From: Planctomycetota bacterium | GTDB taxonomy: Bacteria > Planctomycetota > UBA1135 > GCA-002686595 | Assembly: GCA_027623615.1 (NCBI GenBank) | Contig: JAQBVH010000044.1 | Span: 1 to 10,841, forward strand | Reading direction: 5' to 3' | Length of the DNA: 10,841 nt | Shown: positions 6,613 through 10,841 of the stretch, one piece after another | Numbering within the stretch: the stretch's first letter is position 1 | Layout: each line of letters begins with the position of its first letter | The notes under the pieces: generated by a model | Told to the model about the DNA's origin: nothing | The model's input: the letters and a program-made list of their open reading frames with translations, nothing else | Databases searched by the model: none | Made by a program: the position numbers and the translations under genes

Positions 6613-8144
6613 ATGATTCGACTTGCAGCGCCCGCGCACATCCTGCCCCCCCGCTTAGCAATCGAGGCACCCTCGTCACTGGGCTTCTGTGCTCGCTCTC
6701 CGCGGCATCCGTCGCTCAGACCAAGCTGATCTACGTCAACGACAACCCGCCAGGTGGGGGGCTCGACAACGGCATCTCCTGGATGAACGCCTACGACGAT
6801 CTGAGCGTCGCTTTGGAGGACGCACGCTCCACGATCATCAACGGAGGTGCCTTCAACGTGCAGGTCTGGGTCGCAGAGGGCACGTACAAGCCCACGGCGT
6901 TCCCGCAGAGCCTTCCCGCGGACGATGGCCAGACGAACTCCTACGCCTTCGAGGTGCACACGAGGGTTGAACTCTACGGCGGCTTCCTCGGTACGGAGGA
7001 CTCCGCGACGAACCCCAAGACCGGCCGCCTCGGCAACTTCGAGGCCACCGTCCTGACCGGGGAGATCGGCGACCCGCGAGACCCGCTCGACAACTGCTAC
7101 TCCGTGATCCGGGTCGGAGCTCTGGCCGTCCCGATCTCCAGCCCGCGCATCGATGGCTTCAAGATCGAGCAGGGAGAGGCGCTCCAACCGGCTGGTACGC
7201 CCGGCAGTCGGGGAGGGGGGCTGCGCGTCTGGAACACGAGCGATCTCGTGGTCGCGAACTGCACCTTCACGGACAACCGCGCGCGCGCGGGTGCGGGGGT
7301 GTTCCTCTCGCGGGGCAGCTTCCAGATGAAGTACTGCACCTTCCTGGACAACCGCGCCCGGATCGAGGGAGGTGGGATGCACATCGTCAACCTGGACGCG
7401 GCGTCCCATGTCCACAACTGCGTCTTCGAGCTGAACCAGGCTGGTATCCCGCAAGGCGGCGAGGATCAGACCACCATGCTCCAGTGGAAGGGCGGTGGCA
7501 TCTATGGCGAATTCCTCGACGAGCGTCTGACGGTCGCCAACAGCCTGTTCTTCAAGAACGCGGCCGGCCAGGGCGCGGGCGCCTACCTCGGCGAGAACGG
7601 CACGGGCCAGGATCCCGGCTCGACCTTCGTCAACTGCACACTCACCAACAACAAGGCGTACTTCATTTGCACCAACGACGGCATGGGCAACTGGGTCTGC
7701 AGCTGGGAGGGGGAGGGAGCCGCCTTTTACTACAAGGTGGGTGGATCGACGCACACGATCGACAACTCCATCGTCTGGGACCCGGTCCTGAGTCCGAACA
7801 CCGATGAGGCGATCATGATCGCCCCCAGCGCCACGAACCCGACGGTCAGCTACTCCGACGTGGAGACCGGAATGGCGGTCTGGCCCGGAACGGGGAACCT
7901 CAACACCGACCCGGGCTTCGAATCCCCCGCTGTGGACAACTTCGAACTCCGCCCTGGTTCGGCCTGTCGGGAGGCTGGCAGCAATGCCCTGCTCCCGCCG
8001 GACGCGGCCGACCTCGATGACGACGACGATGTAACCGAGGACGTGCCCTTCGAGCTGCAGAAGGGGGATGCGCGGGTGTTCGACCTCCCCGTGCCCATCG
8101 TCGAGATGGGCGCCCACGAATTCGTGCCCTCGATAGGTACCTGA
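6613..8144 (+). CDS. Secreted right-handed parallel beta-helix protein (choice-of-anchor Q type), frameshifted near its start
   Basis: The body (from about nt 6732, TKLIYVNDN, to the TGA at 8142-8144) is a typical exported beta-helix protein: a YVNDN start, WVAEGTYKPT, then ELYGGFLGTED, then repeated rungs of the form NCTFTDNRA..GAGVFL, YCTFLDNRA..GGGMHI, NCVFELNQ...GGGIYG, NSLFFKNAA.GAGAYL, NCTLTNNKA. It ends with the familiar block NTDPGF...FELRPGSACREAGSNA, an Asp-rich stretch, and VEMGAHEF. Such proteins are surface or extracellular; some cut polysaccharides, but no catalytic residues can be assigned here. The best start (GGAG plus ATG 6613) is in another frame, which ends at 6729. One added C in the C7 run (6646-6652) would join it to the body and give a classic signal peptide ending SLSAASVAQ before TKLIY. 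The only in-frame start before the body is GTG 6531, without a ribosome binding site. So either the sequence lacks one base or the gene is a phase-variable or broken copy. Confidence 0.8.
6646..6652 (+). other. Seven-C homopolymer at the putative frameshift
   Basis: C7 lies 33 nt after ATG 6613, inside the putative signal peptide. With eight C the reading goes from MIRLAAPAHIL through three prolines into LSNRGTLVTGLLCSLSAASVAQ and on into the beta-helix body. With seven C the ATG frame ends after 38 codons. Confidence 0.6.
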
Positions 8145-8151
8145 TCGAAGT

Positions 8152-8180
8152 GGGGCGCGTCCCGGATCGGGGCGCGCCCC
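8152..8180 (+). terminator. Strong GC hairpin after the beta-helix gene
   Basis: GGGGCGCGTCCC (8152-8163) pairs with GGGGCGCGCCCC (8169-8180): 12 pairs including one T-G wobble, around the 5-nt loop GGATC. It starts 7 nt after the stop codon at 8144 and ends 40 nt before the next ATG. There is no T run, so it is a hairpin-only terminator or a 3'-end stabilising structure. Confidence 0.6.
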
Positions 8181-8220
8181 CAAACCTCCCACCGCGGTAG
8201 TCTGACAAGAGTCGATCCTG

Positions 8221-9789
8221 ATGCGACTCCTGCGAATCTTGACCCTGATGGCGTTGACGAGCCTCGCGCAGGCACAGACCTACGAGGATCAGGAGCTCCG
8301 GGCCGTCGATGGCGGACTCTATGACTTCATGGGCCGGTCCGTGGCTGTCACAGACACCCATGCCCTGGTGGGGGCACCGAATCATAATGGGGCCTTCGGC
8401 AGCTCCGGAATCGGGTACGTCTACGAACGGACGGCGCGGGGGTGGCGCCTCGCCCAAGAGATCCGATCTCCAACACCTGCGCAGAGCAACCAATTCGGTA
8501 GAGAGGTCGCCCTGAGCGATCGGCTCGCCGTCTTCGGCGTGTACGCGGACAGCGATCTTCACGAGGACTCCGGAGCCGTGCACGTGTTCCGTCGACATGG
8601 GTGTTGCTGGCAACCGGAGGAGAAAATCCTCCCTCCAGACCGGGGATACGGCTTCGGAGTTTTGGTGGCAGTGGATGACGACCGGCTGTTCATCAAGCAC
8701 GGTTGGCACTTGCACATCGCCCTTCGCACACCGAGCGGCTGGGATGCGACGACTCGAATTCAGCCAACAGCCCCACCTGGTGGGGATTACTGGGTCATCA
8801 GCTCGATCGGCGTCGATGGGTCGGTCCTTGCGTTGGGGGACCCCGCGTACGAACAGGTCTTCGTCTTCGAACAGATCGCCGGCGAATGGCAACAGGTCGC
8901 CGTCATCTCCGAGCCCGACCCACAGAACTACGAATACTTCGGCTACTCCGTTGCCGTCGAAGGAGACGTGATCGTCGTCGGCGAACCCGTCCAGACCGAC
9001 GCCGAACGGCCCGGCCGCGCGTTCGTCTTCCGCCGCTCCGGCCCACCCCCGAACAACTGGGTCCTCGAGCAGACCCTCAAGGGCAGCAAGGCCAAGCCCG
9101 GGCACCAGGACTGGTTCGGCTTCGACGTCGCCATGGGCGGCGGGCGCATCGCAGTGACCGCTCCTCTGACCAAGGTCGATCATCCCCAGGACCCCACGAT
9201 CGAGAGTGCAGCCTACGTCTTCGAGCAGGACTCCACGGGCGTGTGGCAGGAGGTGATGCTCGCGGAGGCTGACGAGGAGCACCTCATGGGGAACTCCGTC
9301 GCCATCTCGGCCTCCCACCTGATCGTTGGTGCTATCGACACGGATCAAGGCGGGATCACCACCGGATCCGCCTTCGCGTACCACCTGCCTTTCGGCACCA
9401 CCACCTGCCTCGGCCAGCCCCATTCCTCCGGGGTGGCCACCCTCACCTTGAAGGGAAGTCCGGCGATCAGCGCGAACGCGCTCACCCTCGGGGTGACGGG
9501 CCTTCCACCAGGTCAGCCGGCCGTGCTCTTCGCCGCCCCTCACCGGGACCATCTCCCCCAGTTCGGCGGCGGGGCGGGCACGCTCTGCCTGGGGGGCAGC
9601 TTGACGCCGCTCGGCCCACCACAACTATCGGGAGCAGGCGGTGAAGTCGCCCTCACCCTGGATCTCCTCGCCAGTAGCCCGCTTCAGGTGCTCGCAGGAG
9701 AAACCTGGCACTTCCAGGCCTGGTTCCGTGACGAGAACCCGCTGCCGACGTCGAACCTCAGTGGAGCCGTCGCCGTCGAGTTCCGCTGA
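8221..9789 (+). CDS. Secreted FG-GAP-type seven-bladed beta-propeller with planctomycete C-terminal domain
   Basis: A 522-residue exported protein. Residues 1-18 are a clean signal peptide (MRLLRILTLMALTSLAQA, cleavage before QTY). Seven repeats of the form 'xGxSVAV..D.xLVGAP......GxxYVFxR' follow at roughly 36-69, 92-125, 143-170, 190-217, 239-271, 298-335 and 355-388. The third and fourth are degenerate, lacking the GAP part. Seven blades fit the integrin-alpha-like propeller fold, often used for binding partners or ions outside the cell. Residues 391-522 form a separate domain (TTCLGQPHSSG..., NALTLGVTGLPPGQPAVLF, GTLCLGGSLTPLG, WHFQAWFRDENP, NLSGAVAVEF) with conserved C396 and C456. I know this from many large secreted planctomycete proteins, where its role (possibly sorting or surface anchoring) is unproven. 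Start ATG 8221 gives the signal peptide at once; only a weak purine stretch (AAGAG) precedes it. Hairpins bound the gene on both sides, so it is probably its own transcript. Confidence 0.88.
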   Translation: MRLLRILTLMALTSLAQAQTYEDQELRAVDGGLYDFMGRSVAVTDTHALVGAPNHNGAFGSSGIGYVYERTARGWRLAQEIRSPTPAQSNQFGREVALSDRLAVFGVYADSDLHEDSGAVHVFRRHGCCWQPEEKILPPDRGYGFGVLVAVDDDRLFIKHGWHLHIALRTPSGWDATTRIQPTAPPGGDYWVISSIGVDGSVLALGDPAYEQVFVFEQIAGEWQQVAVISEPDPQNYEYFGYSVAVEGDVIVVGEPVQTDAERPGRAFVFRRSGPPPNNWVLEQTLKGSKAKPGHQDWFGFDVAMGGGRIAVTAPLTKVDHPQDPTIESAAYVFEQDSTGVWQEVMLAEADEEHLMGNSVAISASHLIVGAIDTDQGGITTGSAFAYHLPFGTTTCLGQPHSSGVATLTLKGSPAISANALTLGVTGLPPGQPAVLFAAPHRDHLPQFGGGAGTLCLGGSLTPLGPPQLSGAGGEVALTLDLLASSPLQVLAGETWHFQAWFRDENPLPTSNLSGAVAVEFR

Positions 9790-9798
9790 CCGCCATGC

Positions 9799-9830
9799 CC
9801 GAAGCCCGGGCGCAGCGCTCCGGCATTCGG
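9799..9830 (+). terminator. Imperfect hairpin just after the FG-GAP gene
   Basis: CCGAA (9799-9803) pairs with TTCGG (9826-9830), GCC (9804-9806) with GGC (9822-9824) and GG (9808-9809) with CC (9820-9821), with single bulges. It begins 9 nt after the stop codon. No T run follows, so termination is likely but not certain. Confidence 0.5.
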
Positions 9831-9884
9831 TGTCCCCGGCTCGGATCCCTCACCAGGATTCGGCCGAGCAGGGAGGCTGCGCCA

Positions 9885-9927
9885 CAGATGCAGACGCCGG
9901 GCCGTCGCACCGTCAGGTGCAGACGCC
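9885..9927. repeat. 14-bp direct repeat pair with 29-bp period
   Basis: CAGATGCAGACGCC (9885-9898) and CAGGTGCAGACGCC (9914-9927) differ at one position and stand 29 bp apart, between the two converging 3' ends. Only two copies are present. The purpose is unknown. Confidence 0.6.
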
Positions 9928-9939
9928 AAAACAACCCTC

Positions 9940-9958
9940 ACGCCTCCGCAGGAGGCGT
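9940..9958 (-). terminator. Intrinsic terminator for the minus-strand lipoprotein gene
   Basis: Perfect 8-bp stem ACGCCTCC / GGAGGCGT with a 3-nt loop, 21 nt beyond the lipoprotein stop. On the minus strand it is followed by GAGGGTTGTTTT, so the T-rich stretch begins five bases after the stem. On the plus strand the stem could also stop read-through from the FG-GAP gene, but there is no T run on that side. Confidence 0.7.
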
Positions 9959-9979
9959 AGCGGGCCGGGGCGGGGCCTG

Positions 9980-10294
9980 CTAGCGGGTCAGGACCCGCTG
10001 GATCGTCTCGGCCACGAGCTGCGGAGCTGGTTCGTGGCCGAGGGCTTGGAGCTCCTCCACGAGGGGGAGCAGCTTCTGGTTCTCGATCAACAGAATCGCA
10101 GCGTCGATCAGGGCGCGCTCCTGCGCGTCGAGGTCGGGCGCGGCCGACAGGGGCATGGCTTCGTCTGCAGAACGCGTAATCGGTTGAGCGCAGCCGGCGA
10201 ACAGTGAGAGCAGGACCGTGACGGGAGTGGACTTGGACATGCACCAGGGACGGCGCGGCTGCTTCCGCCGGGCAACCGAACTCGAGAACTTCAT
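9980..10294 (-). CDS. Small putative lipoprotein, function unknown
   Basis: The mature part is about 70 residues, acidic and helical (DLDAQERALIDAAILLIENQKLLPLVEELQAL), probably a coiled-coil-like or helical hairpin. The segment VTVLLSLFAGC forms a lipobox (LFAGC), so the protein is expected to be lipid-anchored after signal peptidase II cleavage. The start is open. ATG 10294 overlaps the upstream gene's stop as ATGA and gives 104 residues with a long, Arg-rich leader (VARRKQPRRPWC). ATG 10240 gives 86 residues with a signal peptide of standard length (lipobox Cys at residue 17). I give the longer form because of the ATGA overlap and because codon use stays GC3-rich through the extra part, but the shorter is nearly as likely. 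Neither has a clear Shine-Dalgarno. It is the last gene of a minus-strand operon ending at the hairpin at 9940-9958. Confidence 0.62.
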   Translation of the reverse strand: MKFSSSVARRKQPRRPWCMSKSTPVTVLLSLFAGCAQPITRSADEAMPLSAAPDLDAQERALIDAAILLIENQKLLPLVEELQALGHEPAPQLVAETIQRVLTR

Positions 10295-10841
10295 TGGGTC
10301 AGCTTGCGCGGCACCTTGCCCTCGACGACCCACTCGATCGAGGTCGTGACCGCGTCGTGCACCCGTCGCTCCTTCAACGGAGACGCCAGGAAGCGCAGCG
10401 CCGCCGCAAGGGGCAGGCGCGCCTGGGGGTGCTCCGCGAGTTCGCGCACCTCCTCGAGGGCGGCGAAGGGGGTCTTGATCGCGTGGGCGACGACGATCGG
10501 GCGCACGACCGGATCGCCGAGGACGAGGTCCTCCAGGCGCGGAGCGAGCGCCTCGAGGTCGAGGCCCGGATGCAGCGCACGCGCGATGGCTGCTGCGGCA
10601 TCGCCCCGACCTACTGCCTCGAGGGGATCACCGGGTTCGCCAGCCAGGCTGGGTCGCTCCTCGACGGGCAGGTCCATTGCGCGTCCAGTGTGCAGGAACA
10701 TCACCACCAGCCCGAGCAGGCGGCGACGGTCGGGATCGGGCCAGGTGTCCACGGCGGCGCGCACGGCGGCCGCGAAGGTGAACCGGTGGGTCGCCCAGAG
10801 CCAGTTCTCCGCCACATCGCCACGCAACTCCAACTTCGGGT
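10291..10841 (-). CDS. Unidentified helical protein, 5' partial
   Basis: The frame is open to the window edge (Pro-Lys codons precede the TTG at 10833), so the N-terminus lies outside. About 182 residues are visible, almost all alpha-helical and rich in Ala, Leu, Arg and Glu. Histidines appear one per helix in regular contexts: ATHRFTFAAAV, MFLHTGRAMD, ALHPGLDLEAL, VVAHAIKTPFAAL. The C-terminus is basic (VEGKVPRKLTQ). Spaced histidines in helices can mark a metal or cofactor site, but I cannot assign a family. No signal peptide can be judged without the start. The stop TGA (10293-10291) overlaps the ATG of the small lipoprotein gene downstream by ATGA, so the two are probably one operon and translationally coupled. 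Confidence 0.65.
   Translation of the reverse strand, partial: PKLELRGDVAENWLWATHRFTFAAAVRAAVDTWPDPDRRRLLGLVVMFLHTGRAMDLPVEERPSLAGEPGDPLEAVGRGDAAAAIARALHPGLDLEALAPRLEDLVLGDPVVRPIVVAHAIKTPFAALEEVRELAEHPQARLPLAAALRFLASPLKERRVHDAVTTSIEWVVEGKVPRKLTQ

Noticed and set aside
6465..8192. 575-codon open frame antisense to the beta-helix gene
   Set aside because: Low-complexity Val/Arg/Glu/His-rich product with no motif; the plus strand holds clear beta-helix repeats.
7900..9624. 574-codon open frame antisense to the FG-GAP gene
   Set aside because: No signal peptide or domain; a GC-bias shadow of the propeller gene and the end of the beta-helix gene.
9684..10244. 186-codon minus-strand frame across the FG-GAP end and the lipoprotein gene
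   Set aside because: Arg/Pro/Ala-rich with no domain; the lipobox-bearing frame and the FG-GAP C-terminal domain explain this stretch.

Overview
The window is high-GC bacterial DNA, densely coded, with short intergenic gaps and weak Shine-Dalgarno signals. Several features point to a planctomycete: a Pkn-type Ser/Thr kinase with the usual leader helix of such kinases, a secreted FG-GAP propeller ending in a two-cysteine C-terminal domain common in marine Planctomycetota, a 'choice-of-anchor' type right-handed beta-helix protein, and a secreted TPR protein. The lineage call is inference from gene content. I see no rRNA, tRNA, CRISPR array, insertion sequence or prophage gene.

Left part (1-2745, + strand): a Ser/Thr kinase gene enters from outside the window. 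It is broken just after its SPE motif (about nt 768-783). Sequence typical of the C-terminal part of STAND-ATPase/TPR proteins follows directly, in another reading frame. The kinase C-lobe and the whole NTPase module are absent, so this looks like an internal deletion in a kinase-STAND-TPR signalling gene, or an assembly collapse. A short-chain dehydrogenase/reductase starts 8 nt inside the end of the TPR frame.

Middle (2850-6417): a secreted TPR protein with a Cys/His-rich N-terminal domain converges on a minus-strand, membrane-anchored glutathione peroxidase; their stop codons overlap within a tandem 8-bp repeat. The peroxidase is divergent from an AbgT-family transporter gene, across a 68-bp gap.

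Right part (6418-9830, + strand): two exported surface-type proteins. The beta-helix gene has a good ribosome binding site and ATG at 6613, but that start is out of frame with the body. A run of seven C at 6646-6652 sits just where one extra base would restore a proper signal peptide. A 12-bp hairpin separates it from the FG-GAP propeller gene.

Right edge (9940-10841, - strand): an unidentified helical protein running off the window overlaps by ATGA with a small putative lipoprotein, followed by a stem-loop with a downstream T-rich stretch that looks like an intrinsic terminator.

I do not see a clear new multi-gene system. The strongest unexplained signals are the two broken frames (kinase/TPR junction and C7 tract), the Cys/His-rich secreted TPR protein and the unassigned two-gene unit at the right edge.
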